From: Enterococcus plantarum
Lineage (GTDB): Bacteria > Bacillota > Bacilli > Lactobacillales > Enterococcaceae
Length of the DNA stretch: 64,000 nt
Assembly: GCF_001730295.1 (NCBI RefSeq)
Contig: NZ_MIKA01000034.1
Location: forward strand, 1-64,000
Direction: 5' to 3'
Below are positions 29,352-38,820 of this stretch, in pieces. A program made the translations under genes and the position numbers. Numbering within the stretch: the first letter of the stretch is position 1; every line of letters starts with the position of its first letter. The notes below the pieces were generated by a model. It did not search any database and had not been told where the DNA came from. It saw only the letters and a program-made list of their open reading frames with translations.

Positions 29352-30320
29352 TTGATATGGATTGTATTGATTCTAGTTGTTTTTGCGATTTTGATTATTG
29401 GAATTTCAATTTACGCAGCGAATTTTTTCTTAAATGTAGCACTTTTTAGACATAACAATTGGTATGACAAGACAGGGCATAAAATGATGAATCCAGATAA
29501 TTTTAATAAAGGAAAATCTCATTATGACCTTACTGAAGAGAAACAAAAGCAGCAAGGGGACATATTTTGGCAACAATCATTTGCAGAAGATCATTGGATA
29601 GAAACAGACGGAGAGAAACTATATAGTCGCTTGATCATTCCGCATCCTGAAAGTAAAAAATGGGTAATCTGTGTTCATGGTTATCGTTCGTTTGGACAGC
29701 GCGATATGGCCTATGTTGCCTCTAAGTTTTCAGAGCAACAATATAATATTTTGGTTCCTGATTTAAGAGCACATGGCAAAAGCACAGGAAATATCATTGG
29801 AATGGGGTGGCTTGATCGTTTAGACTTATTAAAATGGGTTCAAGAAGTGATTGCATTTGAACCGACAGCAGAGATTGTGTTGTTTGGCGGTTCGATGGGG
29901 GCCTCAACAGTGATGATGACAAGTGGAGAATCTTTGCCAAAAAATATAAAAGGACTAGTGGTAGATTGTGGGTATTCCTCGGTATATAGCGAGTTTGGTG
30001 CTATGTTACGATCGGCATTTAAATTACCCGCATTTCCGATTTTGACAATTGCCAATGTATTAGCAAAAAAGAAAGTAGGCTATTCACTTAAAGAAGCTTC
30101 TTCTGTCGCGCAGTTGGCTAAGAATCAGTTGCCGATATTATTTATTCATGGTACTGTGGACAAGTTTGTTCCTCATCAAATGCTCTATGAAAATATGGAG
30201 GCAACTTCAGGGGTGAAGGAAAGTTTGATTATTGAAAAAGCGCCGCATTTGTCTTCTTTTATCTATGAACCAGAACATTATTTTGCGACTGTTTTTGAAT
30301 TTATTCATCGTTATTGTTAG
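29352..30320 (+). CDS. Alpha/beta hydrolase, membrane anchored
   Basis: 322 aa with one N-terminal membrane helix, then an alpha/beta hydrolase fold. CVHGYRSFG is the oxyanion region, FGGSMGASTV the nucleophile elbow (GxSxG), and the acid and histidine are likely in FIHGTVDKFV and EKAPHLSS. The start is taken as TTG at 29352, since AGAGGTG at 29339-29345 is correctly spaced for it; the upstream in-frame GTG overlaps that site. Substrate unknown. It leads a short group with the two small transporter genes. Confidence 0.82.
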   Translation: MIWIVLILVVFAILIIGISIYAANFFLNVALFRHNNWYDKTGHKMMNPDNFNKGKSHYDLTEEKQKQQGDIFWQQSFAEDHWIETDGEKLYSRLIIPHPESKKWVICVHGYRSFGQRDMAYVASKFSEQQYNILVPDLRAHGKSTGNIIGMGWLDRLDLLKWVQEVIAFEPTAEIVLFGGSMGASTVMMTSGESLPKNIKGLVVDCGYSSVYSEFGAMLRSAFKLPAFPILTIANVLAKKKVGYSLKEASSVAQLAKNQLPILFIHGTVDKFVPHQMLYENMEATSGVKESLIIEKAPHLSSFIYEPEHYFATVFEFIHRYC

Positions 30321-30335
30321 GAGAGGAGAAATCAT

Positions 30336-30704
30336 ATGGATGCTAGAAATAAACAACAAAAGTTGAGCTTAGGGATTCTGTTGATTCTTATTGCGGCTAC
30401 ATTGAGTAGTTTAGGTCAGTTGGCGTGGAAATTTGGTGCTGATGGCACGGGGAGTTATGCACTCTTTTTATATGCGATTGGTTTCGTAGCTGCCGGTGCT
30501 GGGATGTTTTTTATGATGGCGGCGTTCCGCTACGGTGAAGTCTCTATTTTACAACCAATGATGAGTTTGGGTTTTGCGCTGTCAATCGTTTTAGGGGCAT
30601 TATTTTTAAATGAACGTATTACGTGGTATAAAATATTAGGAACAGGATTTATCATTATAGGTTCGATTCTTTTAGGCATTGAAGGAAACGAGGAGAAAAT
30701 ATGA
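30336..30704 (+). CDS. Small DMT-type transporter subunit, first of a pair
   Basis: 122 aa with four membrane helices of the EamA/SMR type. Such half-size proteins often work as heterodimers with a neighbour, and the next gene overlaps this one by four bases (ATGA). FRYGEVSILQPMMSLG and FLNERITWYKILGTG are typical for drug/metabolite transporters of the ArnE/ArnF kind. Substrate unknown. AGGAGAGGAG precedes the ATG. Confidence 0.82.
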   Translation: MDARNKQQKLSLGILLILIAATLSSLGQLAWKFGADGTGSYALFLYAIGFVAAGAGMFFMMAAFRYGEVSILQPMMSLGFALSIVLGALFLNERITWYKILGTGFIIIGSILLGIEGNEEKI

Positions 30705-31048
30705 TGGATTACGCAGCAATTTTGACGATTTTGGTCATTACAACCTTCTCAGGCAGTGCAGGTGCGTTGGCTTTGAAAAAAGGGATGAATGATCTGCCCC
30801 AATTAAGTCTCAAATTGGTATTGAGGAATGGTTGGATTTATTTAGGGTCATTTTTGTACATTTTAAGTGCTGTAACTAATATTGTTCTATTAAAATTTTT
30901 AGACTATTCAATTGCTTTTCCCATGACATCATTGACATATGTTTGGACCGTTATTATTAGCTATTTTATTTTCAAAGAAAAACTGAGCATTCGAAAAGTT
31001 CTAGCTGTGATTTTGATTATTATTGGCGTTTTTATTATCAGTCAGTAA
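30701..31048 (+). CDS. Small DMT-type transporter subunit, second of a pair
   Basis: 115 aa, four membrane helices, with the same fold as the preceding gene product (SIAFPMTSLTYVWTVIISYF, then FKEKLSIRKVLAVILI). Translation starts inside the stop of the first gene, so both subunits are made together. Likely a dual-topology pair exporting a small amphipathic molecule or lipid precursor. Confidence 0.82.
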   Translation: MMDYAAILTILVITTFSGSAGALALKKGMNDLPQLSLKLVLRNGWIYLGSFLYILSAVTNIVLLKFLDYSIAFPMTSLTYVWTVIISYFIFKEKLSIRKVLAVILIIIGVFIISQ

Positions 31049-31115
31049 AGCGTGTCATTGGTAATGAAATCATTCTAGTTGTAGTATGGATTTATAAACA
31101 ACAGGAGGGGTTATT

Positions 31116-31226
31116 ATGACCGTTAAATCAAAAGGAATGGACAAAATCAAATTATTGCAGGCTGTAACAACAATTGTTACGGGAGTCATCATGTTAAATG
31201 CTGTATTGAAAGCAAACAAAAAATAA
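31116..31226 (+). CDS. Small predicted membrane peptide, 36 aa
   Basis: ATG at 31116 with AGGAGGGG upstream and 36 codons to TAA. It opens MTVKSKGMDKIKLLQ, continues with one hydrophobic helix (AVTTIVTGVIMLNAVL) and ends KANKK. A strong terminator follows 17 bases later. No family recognised. The binding site and terminator make it likely real. Confidence 0.55.
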   Translation: MTVKSKGMDKIKLLQAVTTIVTGVIMLNAVLKANKK

Positions 31227-31242
31227 ATAGGTTTATTGAAAG

Positions 31243-31294
31243 GTGTTACTGCAAATGCTCTTGTAATGGGCATTTACAGTAATGCTTTTTTTTT
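31243..31294 (+). terminator. Terminator after the 36-aa peptide gene
   Basis: GTTACTGCAAATGC pairs with GGCATTTACAGTAA with small bulges, followed by GC and eight T. Confidence 0.82.
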
Positions 31295-31374
31295 GCAATA
31301 CGTACTGAAAGTAAAAAGAGAGTCAGAGTGATTATGTTTCATCACCTTGACTCTTGCTACTGACTATTAAAGAT

Positions 31375-31716
31375 TTAACGAATACCCAAAGCGATTCGAG
31401 CATAACGTGACATTTTATCCGTTGTCCAAGCTGGATACCAAACCAATTTCACCTCTGGATTTTTTACTTCTGGAATTTCTTTTAATGCTTCATGGATCTG
31501 TTCAGTCAGGACATCAGCTAAGGGACACCCCATAGTAGTTAAAGTCATCTTGACAACAGTATCGCCATTTTGTGCAAAGTCAATTTCATAAATCAATCCT
31601 AAATTAACGATATCGATTCCAAGTTCAGGATCGATTACGGTTTCCAGAGCGGTTAAAATTTGTTCCTTGATATCTTCAATTTCTTCAGCAGACCATTCTT
31701 GGTTTAGTTCAGTCAT
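31375..31716 (-). CDS. DUF59 (MIP18-type) iron-sulfur assembly protein
   Basis: 113 aa when started at the ATG at 31716, which has AAAGGAG 8 bases upstream; the longer frame to 31854 adds 46 residues with no conserved text. The core has VIDPELGIDIVNLGLIYEI and the reactive-cysteine segment TLTTMGCPLAD, typical of the SufT/PaaD group of metal-sulfur cluster maturation factors. It is encoded alone, as often in lactic acid bacteria. Confidence 0.88.
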   Translation of the reverse strand: MTELNQEWSAEEIEDIKEQILTALETVIDPELGIDIVNLGLIYEIDFAQNGDTVVKMTLTTMGCPLADVLTEQIHEALKEIPEVKNPEVKLVWYPAWTTDKMSRYARIALGIR

Positions 31717-31902
31717 TGTATCTACTCCTTTTTGTAGTCGTCCGATGACTCTATATGAATTACTTCGTATGAGCTTACACGGCACCCTTTTACAGTTTGT
31801 TCTTTCCATATGATACCTTTTTTTAAATGCTTTGTAAATGAGAATCTTTTTCAATAAAAAGGGATTGGTCAGTGCAATTAGTTGGGGATTGCTGACGAAA
31901 AT

Positions 31903-32469
31903 TTAAAATTGCATAGTAAACAGCATCAACTCATTTTCGGTTGCATTTACGATATTATGTTGCGTATAGGCTTCTAAAAATATCGCATCTCCCTCATGTA
32001 AAATAAGAACGTCATCTTTTAGTTCGATGGTTGCTTCTCCTTTTATAACGTAATTGATCTCACAAAGATTATGTGCAATTTTTTTACCACTTGATGATGA
32101 TTGCGCATCAATATAAATTTTTGAGATGACCATATTATTTGTATGTACTGGTAAATTAAACAAAGTATCATAATACGTTGAGTTTGTTTGCCATGGATTA
32201 TAAATTGTACCAGAAGAGTTTCGAATAACTTTGTATCCATTTTTAGAGGGTTCATTATCTTGCATAACCTGAGGTGCTTCATTGGCTAAAAGTGAAGCCA
32301 CAGTAACACCAAGTGCGTCAGCAATTTTTCTCAATGCTTCAAGTGACGGGCGATTAATACCGCGTTCAATTTGCGACAAGAAGCTGGCGGAGTATCCTGT
32401 CTTTTCACCTAGTTCAGTCAAAGTGATCCTTTGTTCTTTCCTTAAATTCTTGATTTTCCTAAATTCCAT
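31903..32469 (-). CDS. XRE-cupin transcriptional regulator
   Basis: 188 aa: a helix-turn-helix (residues 1-60: TLTELGEKTGYSASFLSQIE, then RGINRPS) and a C-terminal cupin barrel (about 110-185, EGDAIFLEAYTQHNIVN). Proteins of this type bind a small molecule in the cupin and control nearby catabolic genes. It is divergent from the dipeptide epimerase operon with 300 bases between, so that operon is its probable target. It has no other neighbour on its strand. Confidence 0.88.
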   Translation of the reverse strand: MEFRKIKNLRKEQRITLTELGEKTGYSASFLSQIERGINRPSLEALRKIADALGVTVASLLANEAPQVMQDNEPSKNGYKVIRNSSGTIYNPWQTNSTYYDTLFNLPVHTNNMVISKIYIDAQSSSSGKKIAHNLCEINYVIKGEATIELKDDVLILHEGDAIFLEAYTQHNIVNATENELMLFTMQF

Positions 32470-32770
32470 TTATAGCCGTCCTTTGTTTAGAGTCCTTTTT
32501 TTCTTCATATTATCTCGGATTCATCAAAAAATTACAAGTACTTACTATTTGATTAAAAAAAACACACTATAATCTCATTATTATGTTGACATTTACATAG
32601 AGTAAACTTAAAATTGTAACCAATAATTCAATTTTTGTAGAATAAATTAATTCAAAATTAAAAAAAGTGTATTTATTGTTCCCTTTAGGTTGATTTAGTT
32701 TTTTTGAGAATAATTAGAATTTAGTATAAAAACAAGCTGTCGGATTAAAGTGAATATTGGGGGAAATGAA
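32470..32770. promoter_or_regulatory. Divergent control region of the cupin regulator and muropeptide operon
   Basis: About 300 bases of very A/T-rich DNA. TATAAA near 32725-32735 is a likely -10 for the operon. TATAAT-like text near 32567 serves the other strand poorly. No clear operator palindrome was found. Confidence 0.35.
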
Positions 32771-33835
32771 TTGAAAATAACAAAAATCAACGTAGCGCCA
32801 AAATCAGTAAAGTTAAAAGAACCAATCACGATTTCGTTGGGAACGATTGACCATTCAATGAGTGCAATAGTTGAAATTGAAACAGATGAAGGAATTATAG
32901 GCTATGGTGAAGGGTCACCAGGAATTTTAATTACAGGTGAAACACTAAAAGGAACAGCAGAATGTATTCAATTATTTGAAAAGCAATTAATAGGTGTTGA
33001 TCCTTTAGATACTGAGAAAATTCATAGTTTAATGAATTCTGTGGCGGCACTTGCGCCTTCTGCGAAGACTGCGGTCGATATTGCTTGTTATGATTTATTT
33101 GGAAAAAAGGCAAATCTGCCTGTTTATAAACTTTTAGGCGGTTTTGATTCGAGTGTCAGGACAGATATGACCATTGGAATCGATGATCCAGAAAGAATGG
33201 CTGAAAAAGCAAAATTAGCAGTTTCACAGGGGTTTGACACTTTAAAAATCAAAGTAGGGACAGGTTTTACAGCGGATATCGCTCGCATTAAAACAATCAG
33301 AGATGCGGTTGGTTCTAATATAAATCTGCGTTTAGATGCTAATCAAGCTTGGAAGCCGAAAGAAGCTGTCAATACTATTAATCATCTATCACAGTATGGA
33401 ATTGAATTAGTAGAACAGCCAGTGGCTTATTACGATATTGAAGGGCTGACTTTTGTTACAAATAATGTATCAACACCCATCATGTCAGATGAAAGCTGTT
33501 TTAATTCCAAAGATGCGTTGCGTTTGATTAAAGCACGTGCTGTTGACTTTGTGAATATTAAATTGATGAAGTGTGGTGGGATTCATGAAGCCCTTAAAAT
33601 CAATAGTATTTGTGAAGCAGCTGGAGTCGAATGTATGATTGGATGTATGGTAGAAGAAACAAATATTGGTGTGACTGCCGCAGCTCATTTAGCGGCAGCA
33701 ACTAAAAACATCACGAGAGCAGATTTAGATGCAACCTTTGGACTGAATGAAGTGGCAATACCTGGTGGTGTAGGATTGGAAGCTACTAGTCTAATTTCAT
33801 TATCTGATAAAGCTGGTTTAGGTTTGAGTAAATAA
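32771..33835 (+). CDS. L-Ala-D/L-Glu epimerase (dipeptide epimerase), enolase superfamily
   Basis: 354 aa from TTG 32771, which follows GGGGGA by a normal distance; the in-frame GTG at 32750 precedes that site. Enolase-superfamily features: TLKIKVGTG with the K-x-K acid/base pair (about 160), metal ligands in RLDANQAW, EQPV and SDES, and the opposite lysine in NIKLMKCGG. It epimerises the L-Ala-D-Glu dipeptide released from peptidoglycan so that peptidases can use it. It begins a three-gene operon for muropeptide use. Confidence 0.87.
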   Translation: MKITKINVAPKSVKLKEPITISLGTIDHSMSAIVEIETDEGIIGYGEGSPGILITGETLKGTAECIQLFEKQLIGVDPLDTEKIHSLMNSVAALAPSAKTAVDIACYDLFGKKANLPVYKLLGGFDSSVRTDMTIGIDDPERMAEKAKLAVSQGFDTLKIKVGTGFTADIARIKTIRDAVGSNINLRLDANQAWKPKEAVNTINHLSQYGIELVEQPVAYYDIEGLTFVTNNVSTPIMSDESCFNSKDALRLIKARAVDFVNIKLMKCGGIHEALKINSICEAAGVECMIGCMVEETNIGVTAAAHLAAATKNITRADLDATFGLNEVAIPGGVGLEATSLISLSDKAGLGLSK

Positions 33836-33851
33836 GAAAGGTGAGTGTCTT

Positions 33852-35222
33852 ATGTATTACGATTTAAAATTTATGAGTGTCCCATTACCCGAAGACATCG
33901 TTAAGTTAAAAGCCTATGGTGATTTTGAAGGTGCTGAAAAATTGATTGAACACTTACTATCAACTGAACTTCCAGTTGCATTGAGAAAGCGTTTGGAAAT
34001 AGAGCAAGACATTATTCGAATTGTTGGAATCAATGAGTATCCGTTTGATTTTAACGAGGCGAATAAAATGATGAAAGAAACATTCAAAGAGTATCAAGAC
34101 CACGAATTAACGAAACTAAAAGAAACTGGAAAAGTAGACTGGCTTTATATTGATGGAAAGATTCATTTTCAACGTCGCTTTTTACTGAATCTAATCAAGA
34201 CTCAAGCTGATTATGAAGCAAGATTAATTGTAAAAGAAGACAGTGAAGTGGATTGTTTACGAAAGCAAGAGCTGACTCAAAATGTTCAACAAATGAAAGA
34301 AAAAGGAAGCAGAAAAGTAAGAATCCATTTAAAAACGAGTATTCAAGTGAAAAAAGAGTACGAACGTCCAGGAGAAACGGTCAAAGTGTATTTACCTTTG
34401 CCAAAAGAGTGTAAACAAGTATCAGATATCGAGATTTTAAACACGACCCCTAAAGCTACGTTCATTGCACCGGAAAACACAGCGCAACGGACTGTTTATT
34501 TTGAAACGGTTTTAGAAGAAAATCAAATTTTTTCAGTAGAGTATAGCTACATAAATCAAGTAGATTATGTAGAACTAGATCCAGAAAAAGCATCTGATTT
34601 ACAACCTGAATTTGAATTAAGTGAAGAATTGCCACACATTCGTTTTACACCATATTTGGAACAGTTACTGGATGAAATTCTATCTGGTGAAACGAATCCA
34701 ATAAAAAAAGCACGAAAAATCTATGATTTTATCACAACAAAAGTCAATTATTCATTTATGCGGGAGTATTTTACGATCGAAAATATTTCAGAGTATGCTG
34801 CTGTTAATTTAAAAGGGGACTGTGGCGTTCAAGCGATTCTATTCATTACGTTATGCCGAATGGCTAATATCCCCGCAAAATGGCAGTCAGGGCTGTATGT
34901 ATCGCAATACTACACCGGTTGTCATGACTGGGCGCAATTTTACGTGGCACCGTATGGTTGGGTTTTCGCTGATTTATCCTTTGGTGGTGGGGCACGTCGG
35001 AATGAGGATTTAGATCGTTGGAATTATTATTTTGGCAATCTAGATATTTTCAGAATGCCTGCCAATAGTGAGATTCAACAAGATTTCAATCCGCCAAAAC
35101 GATTTTTACGAGCAGATCCAATCGACAATCAACGTGGAGAATTCGAATATGAAAACCAAGGTCTTCCATATGCTTACTTAGAGGTACAACAAGAGTTAAT
35201 TTCAATGGAGGAACTTGTATAA
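33852..35222 (+). CDS. Transglutaminase-like cysteine peptidase domain protein
   Basis: 456 aa. The C-terminal half has a transglutaminase-like core with the triad Cys in KGDCGVQAILFITLCRMANI, His in GCHDWAQFYV and Asp in WVFADLSFGG; the N-terminal half is a helical plus beta region without known domain. There is no signal peptide, so it acts in the cytoplasm, probably as a peptidase or amidase on imported wall peptides, taking the place that NlpC/P60 or LD-carboxypeptidases hold in Bacillus ykf operons. It follows the epimerase by 16 bases and its end overlaps the reading frame of the next gene. Confidence 0.8.
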   Translation: MYYDLKFMSVPLPEDIVKLKAYGDFEGAEKLIEHLLSTELPVALRKRLEIEQDIIRIVGINEYPFDFNEANKMMKETFKEYQDHELTKLKETGKVDWLYIDGKIHFQRRFLLNLIKTQADYEARLIVKEDSEVDCLRKQELTQNVQQMKEKGSRKVRIHLKTSIQVKKEYERPGETVKVYLPLPKECKQVSDIEILNTTPKATFIAPENTAQRTVYFETVLEENQIFSVEYSYINQVDYVELDPEKASDLQPEFELSEELPHIRFTPYLEQLLDEILSGETNPIKKARKIYDFITTKVNYSFMREYFTIENISEYAAVNLKGDCGVQAILFITLCRMANIPAKWQSGLYVSQYYTGCHDWAQFYVAPYGWVFADLSFGGGARRNEDLDRWNYYFGNLDIFRMPANSEIQQDFNPPKRFLRADPIDNQRGEFEYENQGLPYAYLEVQQELISMEELV

Positions 35223-35253
35223 AATAAAAAATGTGAAGGAAAAGGTGGAACGT

Positions 35254-36924
35254 ATGAAAAAAGGGTTAAAACAAAGTATGATATTGATTACAACGGTGCT
35301 GTTGCTTTCAGCTTGCGGGGGAAATACAAGCAATAAAGCAGAAGATAGTACAAACAACAAGACATCAACCGGTCAAAAATCAACGAGAGTGCTTAATTTA
35401 ATGGAAGCTTCAGAAGTGGGATCGATGGACACGATTTTCACACAAGATGAGCCGAGTGTAAATGCTCAATCTAACGTTTTTGAGGGATTGTATCAATTAG
35501 ATGAAAAAGACAATGTTATTCCAGCAGTAGCGAAAGAAATGCCCGAAATTTCCGAAGATGGTAAGACATATAAAATTAAATTAAGAGAGGATGCAAAGTG
35601 GTCAAATGGAGATAACGTAACAGCCAATGATTTTGTTTTTGCATGGAAAAAAATGGCTGATCCCAAAAATCAAGCTAATTACTTTTTCTTAATGGATGGT
35701 ACGATTCTTAACGGAACTGAGATTGTGAATGAAGAAAAATCAGCTGATGAATTAGGCGTGAAGGCCTTAGATGACTATACGCTTGAAATCAAAATGGAAA
35801 AACCTGTCACCTATTTCACCTCTTTACTAGCATTTTCACCTTTTTTCCCGCAAAATGAAAAGTTTGTGACGGAAAAAGGTAAGCAATACGGAACATCCAG
35901 TGACAATATCGTTTCTAATGGCCCCTTCTTGATGGAAAACTGGGACCAATCGTCAATGTCTTGGGATCTAGTTCAAAATCCGAATTACTACGATGCAGAC
36001 AAAGTCAAATCAGAAAAAATTCATTTTGAAGTCTTAAAAGAAACGAATACGGTCTTCAATTTGTATGAATCTGGCGAATTAGATGTGGCGATCCTTACAG
36101 GAGATTTTGCCAAACAAAATAAAGACAATCCAGACTACGAAGCCATTCAACGATCCAAGGTTTATTCTCTAAGAATGAATCAAAAAAGAAATGACAAACC
36201 ATCGATTTTTGCAAATGAAAATGTTCGTAAAGCGATTGCCTATGCTCTTGATAAAAAAAGTTTAGTAGAGAATATTTTAGCTGATGGTTCAAAAGACATA
36301 TATGGCTATATTCCAAAAGATTTTGTGTCTAATCCTGAAACAGGAGAAGACTTTAGAAAAGAAGCGGGAAATTTAGTCAAAACAGATGAAAAATTAGCGA
36401 ACGACTATTTAGATAAAGCGAAAAAAGAATTAAATGGAGATGTAACGATTGAACTATTGTCTAAAGACGGCGATGGTGACAAGAAAGTCGCAGAGTTTAT
36501 TCAAGGGCAATTAGAAAAAACATTGCCAGGGTTAAAAATCAATGTAAAGACAGTTCCTTTAAATAATTCAATCGAACTAATGAAAAAAGGAGACTATGAA
36601 CTTTCTGTTAGCATGTGGGGACCTGATTACCAAGATCCAATGACATTTTTAGAAAGCTCGGTTAGTACAAAAAATAAAACTAGTTACCATAGTGAAAAAT
36701 ATGATCAATTGATCGATGAAGCATCTAACAAATATGCGAATGAACCTGAAAAACGTTGGGAAACCTTGATTGCCGCAGAAAAAGTCTTAGTAGAAGAAGA
36801 TGTTGCTTTAATTCCATTATACCAACAAGCCAGAGGACAATTAGTTCGACCAGGTGTTGAAGGGATCGATTATCACAACTTTGGAGCAACTAGCACTTAT
36901 AAAAATGCTTACATCAAAGAATAA
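35254..36924 (+). CDS. Oligopeptide-binding lipoprotein (OppA/MppA type)
   Basis: 556 aa from ATG 35254 (AAAGGTGG upstream); the longer frame starts within the previous gene. An N-terminal signal with lipobox LLLSAC is followed by a family 5 solute-binding protein (NVFEGLYQLDEKDNVIPAVA, SNGPFLMENWD, SVSMWGPDYQDPMTF). It is lipid-anchored outside the membrane and hands peptides to an Opp-type permease; no permease genes are here, so it must use one encoded elsewhere. With the epimerase and peptidase it points to uptake of murein peptides. Confidence 0.92.
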   Translation: MKKGLKQSMILITTVLLLSACGGNTSNKAEDSTNNKTSTGQKSTRVLNLMEASEVGSMDTIFTQDEPSVNAQSNVFEGLYQLDEKDNVIPAVAKEMPEISEDGKTYKIKLREDAKWSNGDNVTANDFVFAWKKMADPKNQANYFFLMDGTILNGTEIVNEEKSADELGVKALDDYTLEIKMEKPVTYFTSLLAFSPFFPQNEKFVTEKGKQYGTSSDNIVSNGPFLMENWDQSSMSWDLVQNPNYYDADKVKSEKIHFEVLKETNTVFNLYESGELDVAILTGDFAKQNKDNPDYEAIQRSKVYSLRMNQKRNDKPSIFANENVRKAIAYALDKKSLVENILADGSKDIYGYIPKDFVSNPETGEDFRKEAGNLVKTDEKLANDYLDKAKKELNGDVTIELLSKDGDGDKKVAEFIQGQLEKTLPGLKINVKTVPLNNSIELMKKGDYELSVSMWGPDYQDPMTFLESSVSTKNKTSYHSEKYDQLIDEASNKYANEPEKRWETLIAAEKVLVEEDVALIPLYQQARGQLVRPGVEGIDYHNFGATSTYKNAYIKE

Positions 36925-36979
36925 TTGAGCCAAGGTGTAAAAGTTTGCTAAAAAACCAAAAATCTTCTAACAGAAATGC

Positions 36980-37008
36980 TTGACCTTAATTAGATTTGCT
37001 TGTATTAT
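36980..37008 (+). promoter_or_regulatory. pyrG promoter
   Basis: TTGACC (36980-36985), 17-base spacer, TATTAT (37003-37008). The transcript should start at GGGC (37016-37019), the start known for reiterative G addition at pyrG in Gram-positive bacteria. Confidence 0.8.
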
Positions 37009-37054
37009 ACTACTTGGGCACCTTTGAGAAGGTCAGAAGTTTACAACAAATTCC

Positions 37055-37094
37055 AGCTCCCTATTCTTTTTGGATAGGGAGCTTTTGTTTTTTA
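37055..37094 (+). promoter_or_regulatory. pyrG attenuator
   Basis: AGCTCCCTAT (37055-37064) pairs with ATAGGGAGCT (37074-37083), followed by TTTGTTTTTT. When CTP is low, extra G residues added at the 5' end can pair with the CTCCC tract and stop this terminator from forming. Confidence 0.85.
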
Positions 37095-37166
37095 TGTTTG
37101 CAAAAGTAAGCTGTTCGTTGTTCACTTCTCTCTACAAATCTATTTCGAGAAAGGGTTTTTTATATT

Positions 37167-38768
37167 ATGACAAAATATATCTTTGTTACAGGCGGCGTAG
37201 TTTCTTCAATCGGTAAAGGAATTGTCGCAGCATCTTTAGGACGATTATTAAAAAATCGTGGCTTAAAAGTAACGATTCAAAAATTTGATCCATATATTAA
37301 TGTGGATCCAGGAACAATGAGTCCTTACCAACATGGAGAAGTTTTTGTCACAGACGATGGTGCCGAAACAGACTTAGATCTTGGTCACTATGAACGATTT
37401 ATTGATATCAACTTAAATAAATATTCAAATGTCACAACAGGAAAAATTTATTCAGAAGTACTTAGAAAAGAGCGTAAAGGTGAGTATTTAGGCGCAACTG
37501 TCCAAGTTATTCCGCACATTACAAATGAAATCAAAGATAAAATCATGCGTGCAGCTAGCATGACAGACGCTGATATCATTATTACCGAAGTTGGCGGTAC
37601 AGTTGGCGATATTGAATCTTTACCATTTTTAGAAGCATTACGCCAAATGAAAGCAGAAGTAGGAAGTGATAATGTGATGTACATCCATACAACATTGATC
37701 CCTTACTTAAAAGCAGCTGGCGAAATGAAAACTAAACCAACACAACATAGCGTAAAAGAATTACGCAGTTTAGGGATTCAACCAAATATTTTAGTTGTTC
37801 GTACAGAATTACCCGTTTCTCAAGGAACAAAAAATAAATTAGCTCAATTCTGTGATGTGGAACCAGAAGCGGTTATTGAGTCACGTGATGTCGAAACGCT
37901 TTATTCTATTCCGTTGGCGCTCCAGGCACAAAATATGGATCAAATTGTCTGCGATCATTTAAAATTAGAAGCTCCAGTTGCTGATATGACCGAATGGCGT
38001 GCATTGGAAGAAAAAGTATTAGGCTTGAAGAAAACAACTAGAATTGCCTTGGTTGGTAAATATGTAGAACTTCCTGATGCCTACCTTTCAGTGGTTGAAG
38101 CCTTGAAGCATGCAGGTTTTGCATTTGATTCTGATATTGCAATCGATTGGATCGACTCACAAGAATTGACGGAAGAAAACGTTGCAGAGATTTTAAAAGA
38201 TGCTGATGGAATCCTTGTACCAGGCGGTTTTGGTGATCGTGGAGTAGAAGGTAAAATCGAAGCGATCCGCTTTGCTCGTGAAAACGATGTACCATTTTTA
38301 GGCATTTGTCTGGGAATGCAAATGGCCTGCGTTGAATTTGCTCGTAACGTTGTAAAACTTGAAGATGCTGGTTCTGCTGAGAATAATCCTGATATTCTTA
38401 ACAATATTATTGATTTGATGGCAGACCAAGAAAATGTTGAGAATTTGGGTGGGACATTACGTTTAGGCTTGTATCCATGTAAACTAAAAAAAGGTACGGT
38501 TACAGCAGCAGCTTATGAAGGACAAGAAGTTGTGCAAGAACGTCACCGTCATCGCTATGAGTTTAACAATAAATACCGTGAATTATTTGAAGAAAAAGGG
38601 TTAGTCTTTTCCGGTGTGTCACCAGATAATCGCTTAGTTGAAATTGTTGAATTACCAGAGAAGAAATTCTTTGTTGCGTGCCAATTCCATCCAGAATTGA
38701 TTTCTAGACCAAATAGACCACAGCATTTGATCAAAGGATTTGTTGAAGCGTCTTTAAATAACCAATAA
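37167..38768 (+). CDS. pyrG: CTP synthase
   Basis: 533 aa. N-terminal synthetase domain ([14 protein letters not shown] at the start, ATP site) and C-terminal class I glutamine amidotransferase with GICLGMQ (catalytic Cys near residue 380) and the His/Glu pair in FHPE. It makes CTP from UTP, ATP and glutamine. The leader carries the promoter and attenuator described separately, so expression should answer to CTP. A perfect terminator follows. Confidence 0.98.
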   Translation: MTKYIFVTGGVVSSIGKGIVAASLGRLLKNRGLKVTIQKFDPYINVDPGTMSPYQHGEVFVTDDGAETDLDLGHYERFIDINLNKYSNVTTGKIYSEVLRKERKGEYLGATVQVIPHITNEIKDKIMRAASMTDADIIITEVGGTVGDIESLPFLEALRQMKAEVGSDNVMYIHTTLIPYLKAAGEMKTKPTQHSVKELRSLGIQPNILVVRTELPVSQGTKNKLAQFCDVEPEAVIESRDVETLYSIPLALQAQNMDQIVCDHLKLEAPVADMTEWRALEEKVLGLKKTTRIALVGKYVELPDAYLSVVEALKHAGFAFDSDIAIDWIDSQELTEENVAEILKDADGILVPGGFGDRGVEGKIEAIRFARENDVPFLGICLGMQMACVEFARNVVKLEDAGSAENNPDILNNIIDLMADQENVENLGGTLRLGLYPCKLKKGTVTAAAYEGQEVVQERHRHRYEFNNKYRELFEEKGLVFSGVSPDNRLVEIVELPEKKFFVACQFHPELISRPNRPQHLIKGFVEASLNNQ

Positions 38769-38813
38769 CAAAAAAAGGTCCAATACCTCTAAATGAGGTA
38801 TTGGACCTTTTTA
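38769..38813. terminator. Bidirectional terminator between pyrG and pbp1A
   Basis: Perfect 18-bp inverted repeat, AAAAAGGTCCAATACCTC and its complement, with four bases in the loop. Confidence 0.92.
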
Positions 38814-38820
38814 ATTTGTA

